A stretch of DNA of 64,000 nt from Polynucleobacter sp. es-EL-1 (GCF_018687975.1 NZ_CP061310.1:1116001-1180000); one strand, 5' to 3'; numbered from the stretch's first letter, positions 26,115 through 34,709 are shown. The notes: generated by a model not told the origin, from the sequence alone. Numbers and translations are program-made.

Positions 26115-27122
26115 CTACTGCTCTAATTTTGCGCCAGATTTGTAAACCACTCTACCCCATTTATTACTTTCCACTTGCATGAGCTTAGAGAGCTCCTGGG
26201 GGCTACCGGGGGCGGGATCTAAGCCACTAGTAAGAAGTTTTTTCCTTACTTCGGGCGTATTGAGGGTTTCTCGTGTCAGGGCATTAAGACGCATTTGTAC
26301 GGCGGCTGGCAAATTCGCGGGAGCCATCAAGGAGAACCAAGAGGTTGCCTCAAAACCCGGTAAACCCTGCTCTGCCATCGTCGGAATTTCTGGGGCAACT
26401 GGAGATCGCTTTAGGGTCGTGACACCTAGCGCCTGAATGTCGCCCGCCTTAATCAATGGCAAGGACGAAGAAAGATTATCAAATAACATGGATATGCGGC
26501 CACTAATTAAATCAGGCAAGGATTGCGCCCTTCCCTTATAAGGAATATGCCGGATTTGTACGCCAGTCATTTCTTTTAACAACTCACCCGACATGTGCAA
26601 GGAAGTGCCAACCCCAGAAGATCCAAAGGTGAGCTCATTAGGTTTTGCTTTAGCCAACTCAATCAGTTCACGCAAATTGTTGACGCCCAAACTTTTATTT
26701 ACAACCAATACGTTGGGAGTACTCGCTAGAAAGCTAATGGGCGTGAAATCCTGAATCGGATGAAAGGACATTTTTTCATACAAGGCACCATTGATCGTAT
26801 GAATGCCAACCGTACCTATCAATAAGGTATAGCCATCTGGCTCGCTTTTAGCAACAAGATCTGCGCCAATATTGCCGCCATATCCTGGCCGGTTATCAAC
26901 CAAAATGGGCACACCTAAAGTTTGCTGCCAACTCTCAGCCAACACGCGCGCCAAAATATCGGGCGCTCCACCAGGCGTAAAAGTCACCACAATTCGAATG
27001 GCCTGCTTGGGCCACGAGATATTCTGCTTTTCTGAAGCTTGAGTTTGGGCATGCGCTGCAGTCATCAGCACTGACGACAGCAATGCGATGACCAGGCACC
27101 TTACTGCCTTAGAAAAACACAT
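26115..27122 (-). CDS. Bug/TctC-family tripartite tricarboxylate transporter receptor
   Basis: 335 aa with a Sec signal peptide ending TAAHAQ. The mature part has the family marks: IRIVVTFTPGGAPDILARVL, VDNRPGYGGNIGADLVAKS, DGYTLLIGT, and IPYKGRAQSLPDLISGRI. These periplasmic proteins bind small carboxylates such as aromatic or dicarboxylic acids; large families of orphan copies are typical of Burkholderiales. No TctA/TctB membrane genes are nearby. ATG 27122 is chosen because it begins the signal peptide; an earlier in-frame start would overlap dsbB. Confidence 0.88.
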   Translation of the reverse strand: MCFSKAVRCLVIALLSSVLMTAAHAQTQASEKQNISWPKQAIRIVVTFTPGGAPDILARVLAESWQQTLGVPILVDNRPGYGGNIGADLVAKSEPDGYTLLIGTVGIHTINGALYEKMSFHPIQDFTPISFLASTPNVLVVNKSLGVNNLRELIELAKAKPNELTFGSSGVGTSLHMSGELLKEMTGVQIRHIPYKGRAQSLPDLISGRISMLFDNLSSSLPLIKAGDIQALGVTTLKRSPVAPEIPTMAEQGLPGFEATSWFSLMAPANLPAAVQMRLNALTRETLNTPEVRKKLLTSGLDPAPGSPQELSKLMQVESNKWGRVVYKSGAKLEQ

Positions 27123-27141
27123 CGATATCAGAGTCAATGCT

Positions 27142-27705
27142 TTAGAAACCAAAACGGGCACGCAACCATAGCCAGCCATCGTACCTCACTGGATCATCGG
27201 CGCAAGGGCCGATGCCACACTCTAAAAGAGTTGACACGAGATTGGCAAAAACCAACAGGATAAAAATAATGACTAGTGCATTGGCAAACAGAGAGCGCGA
27301 ACGGACCTCACGGTTTGGCAACATTAATAAAATGGCTAAGCCAGCGATAAGACCAACATAGCCGACATACGCCCAAGTATAAAAATGCAATTCTAAAAAT
27401 GTCGCACCAAAACCTTTATCGCCAGGCAAAATATGCAGGAAGACTTGGCGCAAGGAAACCATCATGCCTACAAGGCCACCAATAATTCCCCAACCATAAT
27501 GAGAAGAATGCGCACCACAGCGAATATTTAATACCAAAGCAAAACCAATGATGACAAAGCCAATTCGTTGCATTAAACACAATGGGCAAGGCAGCTCACC
27601 AAAATAGAGTTGATCAACGAAGGCATAGGACAACATGCCAATAATGGCTAGTAAGGCTAACTGATTGCCTAAAGCAGCTAAAGAGGAAAAAGAAAGCTTA
27701 CTCAC
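27142..27705 (-). CDS. dsbB: DsbB-family disulfide oxidoreductase, five-helix variant
   Basis: 187 aa. The first redox pair is C40-PL-C43 just after helix 1 (GELPCPLCLMQR), the place seen in DsbB. The second pair is not in a loop between helices 3 and 4 but at the C-terminus (ECGIGPCADD, Cys163 and Cys168), after an additional fifth hydrophobic segment, which would put it in the periplasm. DsbB passes electrons from DsbA to quinone. GTG 27705 overlaps the stop of the small DUF5993 gene (GTGA), so translation is coupled. Confidence 0.82.
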   Translation of the reverse strand: MSKLSFSSLAALGNQLALLAIIGMLSYAFVDQLYFGELPCPLCLMQRIGFVIIGFALVLNIRCGAHSSHYGWGIIGGLVGMMVSLRQVFLHILPGDKGFGATFLELHFYTWAYVGYVGLIAGLAILLMLPNREVRSRSLFANALVIIFILLVFANLVSTLLECGIGPCADDPVRYDGWLWLRARFGF

Positions 27706-27860
27706 AGGCTAATATTCAGATGATCAGTCGCATGAATGCGGAACCAAAAAATCAGAATTCCAACAGTAATCGCGAGCACGACTAAACCAGCCATCCGCTT
27801 CTCAAACCAGACGAGGATCAGTCCGATGAATGCCGTCAGAAAAGGTAGAAACATATACAT
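27702..27860 (-). CDS. DUF5993-like 52-aa membrane protein
   Basis: Short frame starting MYMFLPFLTAFIGLI, with two hydrophobic helices split by EKRMAGL and ending FWFRIHATDHLNISL. The HATDHLNI end and the place directly before dsbB agree with what I recall of DUF5993, a small family found beside dsbB. The stop overlaps the dsbB GTG. It probably forms a complex with, or supports assembly of, the DsbB variant; this is inference from coupling. The start could be ATG 27860 or 27854. Confidence 0.72.
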   Translation of the reverse strand: MYMFLPFLTAFIGLILVWFEKRMAGLVVLAITVGILIFWFRIHATDHLNISL

Positions 27861-27935
27861 ACTTGAATTCTATCGCAGCTAGGGTGCGGAACAGAAAACA
27901 AGTCTTTATCAGGGTCATTTGTATAGAATGAAGTC

Positions 27936-28709
27936 ATGAATAGCACCCCACCCTGCGTTGATTTAGTCCTTGATGGCCAAATCGCCTCCATTACCTTCAA
28001 TAATCCGGCAGCACGCAATGCTTTGACATGGCCAATGTATGAAGAGCTCAAGCATATATGTGATTCGCTAGCCAATAACCCAGCTATTCGAGTAGCCATT
28101 TTTAGAGGCGCTGGCGATAAAGCTTTTGTTTCTGGTAGCGATATTGAGCAGTTTGTTGCCCTTCAGGAGGATGAAGCTTATGAAGTGGCGGTTGATGCCA
28201 TCTTTCATTCATTGCAACATCTCCCCATTCCAACCATTGCAGTCATTGAAGGCTTAGCGGTTGGTAGTGGATTATTAATTGCGACGGCATGTGATTTTCG
28301 AATCTCCACTGCCGATGCGAAGTTTGGAATTCCGATTGCAAGAACATTGGGGAATGGTTTATCGCCCAATAATGTCTCCTGGCTTACTGCCCATTTAGGT
28401 GTGCCGATGTTCAAACGGATGCTACTTAGCGCTGAACTGATTAAAGCGCCTGAGTTATTGGATTTGGGTTATCTCTATCAATTGGCTCTGGCAACAGAAA
28501 TTACAGAACAGGCCAATGCCTTAGCTAATAAATTGGTAACACTTGCCCCCATTACTCAAAAATCTAGCAAGCTCTCCTTAGCTCGCTTACTAGAAAGCAA
28601 TCTGCCAGACTGTACGGCACTGATGAGAGAAACCTATAACAGCGCTGACTTCAAGGAAGGGGTTAATGCCTTTCTAGCGGGACGGCCGCCAAAGTGGCTT
28701 GGTAAATAG
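27936..28709 (+). CDS. Enoyl-CoA hydratase/isomerase (crotonase) family protein
   Basis: 257 aa. Crotonase fold signatures: IASITFNNPAARNALTWPMY, FRGAGDKAFVSGSDIEQF (oxyanion-hole region), and IEGLAVGSGLLIATACDFRIS. At the position of the first catalytic Glu of enoyl-CoA hydratases the sequence has FGIPIARTLGNGLS, so the exact chemistry is uncertain. The CoA substrate is not predictable. It is divergent from the DUF5993-dsbB pair across 75 bases that must hold both promoters, and ends close to the convergent FAH hydrolase. Confidence 0.85.
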   Translation: MNSTPPCVDLVLDGQIASITFNNPAARNALTWPMYEELKHICDSLANNPAIRVAIFRGAGDKAFVSGSDIEQFVALQEDEAYEVAVDAIFHSLQHLPIPTIAVIEGLAVGSGLLIATACDFRISTADAKFGIPIARTLGNGLSPNNVSWLTAHLGVPMFKRMLLSAELIKAPELLDLGYLYQLALATEITEQANALANKLVTLAPITQKSSKLSLARLLESNLPDCTALMRETYNSADFKEGVNAFLAGRPPKWLGK

Positions 28710-28723
28710 CGATTTAGTAGAGA

Positions 28724-29416
28724 TTAAATAATATTGATCTTGATTGGTGTTAAGCCCTCAACCGATCCCTCAAGAACATCGCCCTTTTTCACAGGACCAA
28801 CGCCAGCTGGCGTGCCAGACATAATCAAGTCACCTGGCTCAAGAGTAAATAAGGTGGATAGGTAGGCAATCGTATCTGGGATATTCCAAATCAATTGGTT
28901 TAAGTTGCCTTCTTGACGCACTTCGCCATTCACTAATAAGGCAATTCTGCCTTGATCCAGATGACCACACTGGCTTACAGGAGTAATCGCAGCGCAAGGG
29001 GCGGATTGATCAAAAGCCTTACCCGTATCCCAAGGGCGACCCATTTTTTTTGCTTCCCCTTGGAGATCACGACGAGTCATATCCAAACCTACGCCATAAC
29101 CATATACATGTTCGAGTGCTTTATCAGCGGGAATATTAGCGCCCCCTTTGCCAATCGCAACGACCATCTCCACTTCATGATGAACATCTTTTGAAAGATT
29201 GGGGTATTGCATATCCTTACCATCAGCCACAATAGAGTTAGCTGGCTTCATAAAAAAGAATGGTGGCTCGCGATCTGGATCATGCCCCATCTCACGCGCA
29301 TGATCTGCGTAGTTCCGCCCAACACAATAAATTCGGTTCACAGCAAAACGGCGTGAATCGCCTACCACTGGCAAAGAAGGAATTGGTGATGGATCAATCA
29401 CATATGCGGTGCTCAT
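28724..29416 (-). CDS. Fumarylacetoacetate hydrolase-family protein
   Basis: 230 aa. The FAH fold is shown by RIYCVGRNYADHAREMG, FFFMKPANSIV, the metal-binding HHEVEMVVAIGKG, YGYGVGLDMTRRDLQ and the C-terminal LEPGDLIMSGTPAGVGPV. The length and the AREMGHDPDREPPFFF stretch fit the fumarylpyruvate hydrolase/NagK subgroup, which hydrolyses C-C bonds of ring-cleavage products in aromatic catabolism, but oxaloacetate decarboxylases look similar. No other aromatic-pathway genes are adjacent. Confidence 0.88.
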   Translation of the reverse strand: MSTAYVIDPSPIPSLPVVGDSRRFAVNRIYCVGRNYADHAREMGHDPDREPPFFFMKPANSIVADGKDMQYPNLSKDVHHEVEMVVAIGKGGANIPADKALEHVYGYGVGLDMTRRDLQGEAKKMGRPWDTGKAFDQSAPCAAITPVSQCGHLDQGRIALLVNGEVRQEGNLNQLIWNIPDTIAYLSTLFTLEPGDLIMSGTPAGVGPVKKGDVLEGSVEGLTPIKINII

Positions 29417-29480
29417 GAACTGCCTTTCGGGTAAGGATGTATGTATTCAAGACTGAATGCGATGGATTATGACATTACTT

Positions 29481-29768
29481 CTATTCAGGATTTTTAGGGG
29501 GCGTCTTGGTACTAACTTTAAGCATCAAAATACTTAGGGAAAGCAAAAAAGTGAGGGCGTTAGCCAGAATCAAAGGCCACTTTTCAATTATGAGACCGTA
29601 AATAAGCCATAGTCCAACCCCCGAAGTGAAAAGGCTGTACATGCCCAAAGAAATCCCCGATAAATCCCTAGTCTTCCAGGAACGAATCACTTGAGGCAAA
29701 AAGGCAATCGTCGTTAAGAAGGCTGCGCAATAGCCCAATAGCTCAACATAGTGCGGCTCAAGATTCAT
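29481..29768 (-). CDS. SemiSWEET-like PQ-loop sugar transporter
   Basis: 95 aa with three helices: GYCAAFLTTIAFLPQVIRSWKTRD has the PQ motif at the end of helix 1, followed by LSGISLGMYSLFTSGVGLWLIYG and a third helix. Bacterial SemiSWEETs work as dimers and move small sugars. It lies 8 bases after the cytochrome c gene on the same strand, so they may be co-transcribed, though no functional link is evident. Confidence 0.85.
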   Translation of the reverse strand: MNLEPHYVELLGYCAAFLTTIAFLPQVIRSWKTRDLSGISLGMYSLFTSGVGLWLIYGLIIEKWPLILANALTFLLSLSILMLKVSTKTPPKNPE

Positions 29769-29776
29769 ACAGAAAT

Positions 29777-30169
29777 CTATGGCTTTTTATTCAGCTTTGC
29801 TTTGCGCGCCTCAATCTCTTTATTAATGGCTGCCAGAGTATTTGCGTCAGGCGATTTCCAGTTTCCGCCAGACTTATTGGCCATGTAAACCACAGCATCT
29901 GAGAATTTCTCAATACTGAGGTTTGGGTTTCCCCCTTTTGCTGGCATACCCCGCACGCCTACATAACCATGTGCAGTCAAGGTAACCTGCCCTTCCGCTA
30001 TCAAAGGAGCCCACTTTGCTTTATCGCCAACCTTAGGTGCATTCAAAACCCCAGAGCTGTGGCAAGCAGCACACACCTGTTTATAGGTATTCTCACCGAG
30101 CTCTGCAAAAGCAATAGCAGGAATTGCCATGGAAACAGCCAAAGTCAAAGGATAGGTAATGCGTTTCAT
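29777..30169 (-). CDS. Periplasmic class I c-type cytochrome (c5-like)
   Basis: 130 aa. The signal peptide ends AIAFA. One haem-binding CAACH (Cys33, Cys36, His37) and the axial Met75 in VGVRGMPAKGG place it in the short cytochrome c5/c555 group. A conserved-looking aromatic helix (FSDAVVYMANKSGGNW) and a Lys-rich tail follow. It should carry electrons in the periplasm between a quinol- or substrate-oxidising enzyme and a terminal oxidase; the partner is not in the window. It precedes the SemiSWEET gene. Confidence 0.9.
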   Translation of the reverse strand: MKRITYPLTLAVSMAIPAIAFAELGENTYKQVCAACHSSGVLNAPKVGDKAKWAPLIAEGQVTLTAHGYVGVRGMPAKGGNPNLSIEKFSDAVVYMANKSGGNWKSPDANTLAAINKEIEARKAKLNKKP

Positions 30170-30247
30170 AGGAACCTCATTGAGCAGAAATGATCATTCT
30201 ATTAATTTAGCCTATTTTTCATCGAGAGGTATAGAAGATGGGATGAT

Positions 30248-31273
30248 TTAGAGCCAGCCTGCAATTTGACGTTTAAGACCCACTGATTTGTAGCCTGGAA
30301 TATCGCTCGATAAGCTGCGAATTTTCCGAATCAATTTAGCCACATCCTTATTGCTCGCCAATTCCTCTCCCATTGCTAAAAAGAAGAATTCATCTTTGAG
30401 GTAAATGAAATCTAGGCCATTTTCAATTGCCACACTTTTAACCCCCATACCCACATCAGCCTTTTTAGCCAAAATCGACATGGCGATAGCCGAATGGGTG
30501 AACTCTTCATTGACATAGCCTTTAATGGATTCAGCCTGAATACCATTCTTCTTCAGTAGGGTATCTAAGAGAAGACGTGTACCCGATCCTTTTTGGCGAT
30601 TGATAAAGCGAATGCGCGACCGCACCAGATCTTTCACTGAAGTAATCCCCAGGGGATTACCCTTTGCAACCATGAATCCCTGGACTCGCTTCATCACTGG
30701 GAAGATTTGCATGCCTTCTGACTTTAAGCGCTTAGCAATTACCTGCGAGCTCGATGGATCCGAAATATGAAACCCAGCAATATCTACTTCATAGTTGAGT
30801 AGACGCTCAAGAGCCTCACCGGAACCTGCTGTAATGAGTTCAAAGCCACCGATCTCCATTACTGATCTGTGAATGACGGGATCACTACTACTTGCCAGAC
30901 GCCACTGTTTTTTGGCCTTGACCCTAAATTGAGAAAAACCCTCTTCTAAATGGGCAAGACTACTCTGCCCCAGTCTCATGGTCTTTTGATCAAAATCATC
31001 CGTAAATTGAATGAGATATTGAGCATACTCAGATAACTGCGAGCCATGCCCCCTGACCCGATCAATGAGCTTAAAACCCAAGGCCTGCTCGACATCATTC
31101 AGCTTTTGCCAAACATTGCGATAAGACAAGCCCATCTTTTTGCAGGCAGACATTAAGGTTTTACCGTGCTCAATATCCTTTAAGAGGCTAGTTAACCAGA
31201 CCAAATCGACTACTGCGGGGTCTTTAGCGTTCTTACCGCCAAATACAAGAGTGGGTCGAATCTGAATTCTCAT
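30248..31273 (-). CDS. ModE-like regulator with periplasmic-binding-protein-like sensor
   Basis: 341 aa. The N-terminal 110 residues form a LysR/ModE-type winged helix (HGKTLMSACKKMGLSYRNVWQKL, then ALGFKLIDRVRGHGSQLS). The rest is a ligand-binding domain of the PBP-like kind (PF12727-type): FELITAGSGEALERLL, VMKRVQGFMVAKGNP, RFINRQKGSGTRLLLD, AIAMSILAKKADVGMG. Such proteins sense molybdate/tungstate state or related ligands and control oxyanion uptake. It is divergent from the tungstate receptor gene, with an inverted repeat in the 74-base gap, so tupA is its probable target. Confidence 0.82.
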   Translation of the reverse strand: MRIQIRPTLVFGGKNAKDPAVVDLVWLTSLLKDIEHGKTLMSACKKMGLSYRNVWQKLNDVEQALGFKLIDRVRGHGSQLSEYAQYLIQFTDDFDQKTMRLGQSSLAHLEEGFSQFRVKAKKQWRLASSSDPVIHRSVMEIGGFELITAGSGEALERLLNYEVDIAGFHISDPSSSQVIAKRLKSEGMQIFPVMKRVQGFMVAKGNPLGITSVKDLVRSRIRFINRQKGSGTRLLLDTLLKKNGIQAESIKGYVNEEFTHSAIAMSILAKKADVGMGVKSVAIENGLDFIYLKDEFFFLAMGEELASNKDVAKLIRKIRSLSSDIPGYKSVGLKRQIAGWL

Positions 31274-31286
31274 ATGTAATTTTTTG

Positions 31287-31308
31287 CATATTCATGTTTT
31301 GTAATATG
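31287..31308. promoter_or_regulatory. Candidate ModE-like operator
   Basis: Inverted repeat CATATT-N10-AATATG in the gap between the regulator and tupA. ModE sites are AT-rich inverted repeats of similar size. The match is to the general shape only. Confidence 0.45.
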
Positions 31309-31347
31309 ACAAATCTTAACCGAACCTATCCTAGGAAGCGAACCAAA

Positions 31348-32172
31348 ATGAAAATGACATTGAATCGAATATTCACTGTAGCGCTGACAGCCTTTGCCCT
31401 CTTGAGCACCCAAGCTAGCGCCCAAGAAAAAAGTATTGTCGTCTCCTCAACAACTTCTACCGAACAATCCGGCCTCTTTGGATTTATGTTGCCAATCTTC
31501 AAGATGAAGACTGGCATCGATGTCAAAGTAGTTGCCGTTGGCACAGGGCAAGCATTAGATATTGGCCGTCGTGGTGATGCGGATGTTGTGTTCGTACACG
31601 ATAAAGTTGCCGAAGATAAATTTGTTGCTCAAGGATATTCTACTAAGCGCAATGAAGTGATGTACAACGACTTTGTATTGATTGGGCCTAAATCGGATCC
31701 CGCCAAAATTGGTGGCGGTAAAGATATTCAGGCGGCCTTTCAAAAAATCGCTTCTGCTAAAGCGCCGTTTGTTTCTCGTGGAGACAAAAGTGGTACCCAT
31801 GCTGCTGAGTTACGCTACTGGAAGGATGCTGGCATCCAAGTTACTCCAAGCATGACTTGGTATAAGGAAACAGGTTCAGGTATGGGTCCTGCTCTGAACA
31901 CCGCCTCTGCCATGAATGGCTACATCTTGGCCGATCGCGCCACTTGGTTGAACTTTAAGAATCGTGGTGATTTGGCGATTCTGGTGGAAGGTGATCCAAA
32001 GCTATTTAATCAATACGGCATCATGTTAGTGAACCCAGCCAAGTTCCCGCACGTCAAAAAAGCAGCAGGTCAGACTTTCATCGACTGGATTACCTCTAAA
32101 GATGGTCAAGATGTGATAGCCATGTACAAAATTAATGGTGAACAACTCTTCTTCCCGAATGCAAAACCATAA
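31348..32172 (+). CDS. tupA: Tungstate/molybdate ABC-transporter binding protein
   Basis: 274 aa with a signal peptide ending QASAQ. The mature start (IVVSSTTSTEQSGLFGFMLP) has the TTTS-type ligand loop of TupA proteins, and the second binding region RGDKSGTHAAELRYW follows the family pattern, as does the PALNTASAMNGYILADRATW helix. TupA receptors bind tungstate very tightly to feed tungsto-enzymes such as formate dehydrogenases. ATG 31348 is preferred (AGGA upstream and direct start of the signal peptide); an upstream in-frame ATG would lie in the operator. The permease and ATPase genes do not follow; tupB begins 31 kb away. Confidence 0.9.
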   Translation: MKMTLNRIFTVALTAFALLSTQASAQEKSIVVSSTTSTEQSGLFGFMLPIFKMKTGIDVKVVAVGTGQALDIGRRGDADVVFVHDKVAEDKFVAQGYSTKRNEVMYNDFVLIGPKSDPAKIGGGKDIQAAFQKIASAKAPFVSRGDKSGTHAAELRYWKDAGIQVTPSMTWYKETGSGMGPALNTASAMNGYILADRATWLNFKNRGDLAILVEGDPKLFNQYGIMLVNPAKFPHVKKAAGQTFIDWITSKDGQDVIAMYKINGEQLFFPNAKP

Positions 32173-32189
32173 TTAACAAAGGAAATGTG

Positions 32190-32414
32190 ATGGAACTCAA
32201 AGTTAAACTGAGCGCTAGAAATACCCTCAAAGGCAAGGTAGTTGAGCTCAAGATGGGTCAAACCACTTCACACGTCAAGATTGATATTGGTGGTGGCCAC
32301 ATTGTGACTGCCTCCATTACCAATGAAGCGGTTGATGAATTACAGCTCAAGGCCGGTGATCAAGCCTGGGCCATCATTAAGGCATCAGATGTGATGATTG
32401 CTAAAGAAGCTTAA
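32190..32414 (+). CDS. mop: Molbindin (Mop/TOBE) oxyanion-binding protein
   Basis: 74 aa single Mop domain: LSARNTLKGKVVELKMGQTT, then VTASITNEAVDELQLKAGD and AIIKASDVMIAKE. Molbindins form hexamers that store molybdate or tungstate in the cytoplasm. ATG 32190 follows AAAGGAA at a good distance; GTG 32187 is possible. It starts 17 bases after tupA and is followed by a strong terminator, so the two form an uptake-and-storage unit probably governed by the divergent regulator. Confidence 0.92.
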   Translation: MELKVKLSARNTLKGKVVELKMGQTTSHVKIDIGGGHIVTASITNEAVDELQLKAGDQAWAIIKASDVMIAKEA

Positions 32415-32432
32415 ATCTCTTGATGCAATAAG

Positions 32433-32458
32433 AAAAGGCCCGCATAGCGGGCCTTTTT
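32433..32458. terminator. Terminator between mop and the convergent gene
   Basis: GGCCCGC, loop ATA, GCGGGCC, followed by five T and preceded by four A. Serves mop and probably the convergent exported-protein gene on the other strand. Confidence 0.93.
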
Positions 32459-32477
32459 ATTACTAAATACTGCTGGC

Positions 32478-33059
32478 TTATTTCTTACCTGCTACAAAGC
32501 CAATGGCAGTGTCATCCACAAACTCAACCATGACATCATCACCAGACTTGAATTTCTCAAGACCAAGAACGCTTTTATCTACCTTAACCTTCTGCTTCTC
32601 ACCAGATGGCAATGTAAATGTCACTACACGTGATTGCGCATCAATTGTGCTGATCTTAACGGTGGCATAAACTGTATCGGTTGTTTCTTCGAATGGCTTA
32701 GCAGAACCTTTGCCAGAAATCACAACAGAACGGACACCAGATACTCCAGGCTTAGCACCTTTAGGTGCGGCTACCAAGCCAACAGCAATCGCTTGTGCGT
32801 GCTCAACAACAAATAAATCACCTTTTTTTACTTTATCCAAGTCATTGACTTGCTTAGCAACGTTCATCTGCGCTAAGTTACCATTGGCATCACGCAAAAC
32901 AACGATACGCTTTTGAACATCAACAGAGTCTACAGTTGCGCTAAGAACAATTGCTTCAGCTGCCAGTGGCAGCATCTTAGCCGGGGCTTGAGCGGCTACT
33001 GAGCCCGCAGCAAATACACCAATGGATGCAATTAATGAGGCAAGTAAAGATTTCTTCAA
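32478..33059 (-). CDS. Exported protein of unknown function with two similar halves
   Basis: 193 aa from a TTG at 33059, chosen because GGGAG lies five bases upstream and a clean signal peptide (KKSLLASLIASIGVFAAGS, cut near VAAQ) starts there; upstream ATGs give no signal peptide at the N-terminus. The mature protein has an internal repeat: VDSVDVQKRIVVLRDANGNL ... AKQVNDLDKVKKGD and ISTIDAQSRVVTFTLPSGEK ... DKSVLGLEKFKSGD, each followed by a VEF/VEHA-type strand. This suggests two small beta-domains. No name can be given. Confidence 0.7.
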   Translation of the reverse strand: MKKSLLASLIASIGVFAAGSVAAQAPAKMLPLAAEAIVLSATVDSVDVQKRIVVLRDANGNLAQMNVAKQVNDLDKVKKGDLFVVEHAQAIAVGLVAAPKGAKPGVSGVRSVVISGKGSAKPFEETTDTVYATVKISTIDAQSRVVTFTLPSGEKQKVKVDKSVLGLEKFKSGDDVMVEFVDDTAIGFVAGKK

Positions 33060-33235
33060 AATAACTCCCAAATAAAGGTTTAAAAGAAATGTTCTAAAAA
33101 TGAACATCACAATTCATTGTACCCATGATAGGCATCCTTTCTAAGCCCTAGAGCTAATGCTATGGCCTAGCAGGGATTTTTGCTACATTTGAGTGCATTC
33201 CACCCTACTCACTCTCAATAAGCCCCATCATTCAC

Positions 33236-33679
33236 ATGATTTTGATTAAAAACTGGCAAGAAGCGCAGCGCGAAGCCTACTTCGTTCGTGAGTCGGTATT
33301 CATTCAAGAGCAAGGGGTCCCAGCAGCTTTAGAGCTTGATGAATTTGATTATCAGGCTCAACATGCCCTTGCCTACCAGGCATCAAAATGCATTGGCACA
33401 GGCCGCTTAGTGATTTTGAGCCCAAAGGAGGGGCGTATTGGTCGCATGGCAGTATTAAAAGCGTATCGGGGTAAAGGGTTTGGCAAGCTGCTATTACAGT
33501 CTCTCATTGGGCAAGCCGGGCAGCAAGGTCTGACACAGCTGACACTCCATGCGCAACTGACAGCCATTTCTTTTTACGAACCATTTGGATTTGAGGCTGT
33601 AGGCGAGCCCTATGATGAAGCCGGAATACCCCATCGCGATATGATTCTTCATATATTTACCTTAGATCAGAATTTATGA
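33236..33679 (+). CDS. GNAT-family N-acetyltransferase
   Basis: 147 aa. The acetyl-CoA site is visible as IGRMAVLKAYRGKGFGKLLLQ (the R-G-x-G-x-G/A type loop), and the C-terminal AISFYEPFGFEAVGEPYDEAGIPH is the YjcF/ElaA-like ending. The substrate is unknown. Its stop overlaps the ybgC start (ATGA), and a thiol dioxygenase gene follows directly, so three genes form one unit. Confidence 0.88.
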   Translation: MILIKNWQEAQREAYFVRESVFIQEQGVPAALELDEFDYQAQHALAYQASKCIGTGRLVILSPKEGRIGRMAVLKAYRGKGFGKLLLQSLIGQAGQQGLTQLTLHAQLTAISFYEPFGFEAVGEPYDEAGIPHRDMILHIFTLDQNL

Positions 33680-34107
33680 GTAATATTTCAAGCACCCCTT
33701 TTCTCTTTCGCGTTTGCTACTCCGATACGGATGCAGCAGGCTTTGTGTATCACGCACGCTATTTAGAGATCTTTGAGCGAAGTCGTTCCCAGTGGTTACA
33801 AGACCGCAACTTAAGTCCGACCAAACTAATTAATGAGCACGGTATATTGCTTCCGGTGCGTGAGCTCACTATGAACTTTCATCGACCTGGCCGCTTGGAT
33901 GACCTATTGAGCATTGATCAAGTCATTGAGCGTCGTGGTCGCACACAAATTTCTGTCAAACAAACTGCCACACGCATCAGCGATAGCGCTGATCCCGAGC
34001 TCATTGCTAGCGGCCTACTACATATTGTGTGTGTCGATACTATTACACTCAAACCTAAAGCTTTTCCAGATTGGCTGTTTACCGCTGATCAGCCAACTTC
34101 AGAATAA
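33676..34107 (+). CDS. ybgC: YbgC-type acyl-CoA thioesterase (hotdog fold)
   Basis: 143 aa. The 4-hydroxybenzoyl-CoA thioesterase signature is complete: CYSDTDAAGFVYHARYLEIFERSRSQW is spread over residues 14-40, with the catalytic Asp in SDTDAAG. YbgC proteins hydrolyse short acyl-CoAs and associate with the Tol-Pal locus in some species, but here the gene lies between a GNAT and a thiol dioxygenase. It is translationally coupled on the left side and overlaps the possible first start codon of the dioxygenase on the right. Confidence 0.92.
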   Translation: MSNISSTPFLFRVCYSDTDAAGFVYHARYLEIFERSRSQWLQDRNLSPTKLINEHGILLPVRELTMNFHRPGRLDDLLSIDQVIERRGRTQISVKQTATRISDSADPELIASGLLHIVCVDTITLKPKAFPDWLFTADQPTSE

Positions 34108-34118
34108 TGGAGATGAAT

Positions 34119-34709
34119 ATGCAAGAAGGAAAATTACTAACCTTTGTCAAAGGCATGGCACAGTTGCTAGAAGAGCAGCCCAGTGAAGCGATTATTTTTT
34201 CAAAAGGGAAGATGCTTTTGGAGGCGCTAGTTCGCGAAGATGATTGGCTGCCCGCAGATTTTTGCAAAACACATCCTGATTACTATCAGCAGTACTTACT
34301 GTACGCAGACCCACTTGATCGCTTTTCTGTTGTGAGCTTTGTTTGGGGGCCAAACCAAAAAACGCCAGTACATAACCATACTGTGTGGGGCATGGTCGGC
34401 CAGCTTCGCGGCCAAGAGCGCAGTGCCAATTACTATCGCCAGGCCGATGGTAGCTTGAAACCTGGTGAATCTAGCGTCTGCAAACCTGGTGAGGTGGCAA
34501 CGGTATCTCCCAATACCCATGACATTCATGTAGTAGCCAATGATTTAGATGATCAAGCCTCGATTAGTATTCATGTGTACGGTGGCAATATTGGACGTAT
34601 TCAACGTGCAGTATTTGAACCGACTACTGGGGCTGAAAAATTATTTGTCTCTGGATATGCCAACAGCGTGAGTCCTAACCTTTGGAATATGAGCACCAAG
34701 AGCGCTTGA
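34119..34709 (+). CDS. Cysteine/3-mercaptopropionate dioxygenase family protein
   Basis: 196 aa cupin. The iron ligands are seen as PVHNHTVWG (two His two apart) and SPNTHDIHVV; the last domain has IHVYGGNIGRI with the Tyr of the active site. Bacterial members oxidise cysteine or 3-mercaptopropionate to the sulfinate. Telling the two apart needs residues near the carboxylate pocket that I cannot judge safely. ATG 34119 is preferred because GGAG lies six bases before it; in-frame ATGs at 34107 and 34113 also exist. A multi-domain rhodanese is 2.3 kb downstream. Confidence 0.85.
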   Translation: MQEGKLLTFVKGMAQLLEEQPSEAIIFSKGKMLLEALVREDDWLPADFCKTHPDYYQQYLLYADPLDRFSVVSFVWGPNQKTPVHNHTVWGMVGQLRGQERSANYYRQADGSLKPGESSVCKPGEVATVSPNTHDIHVVANDLDDQASISIHVYGGNIGRIQRAVFEPTTGAEKLFVSGYANSVSPNLWNMSTKSA

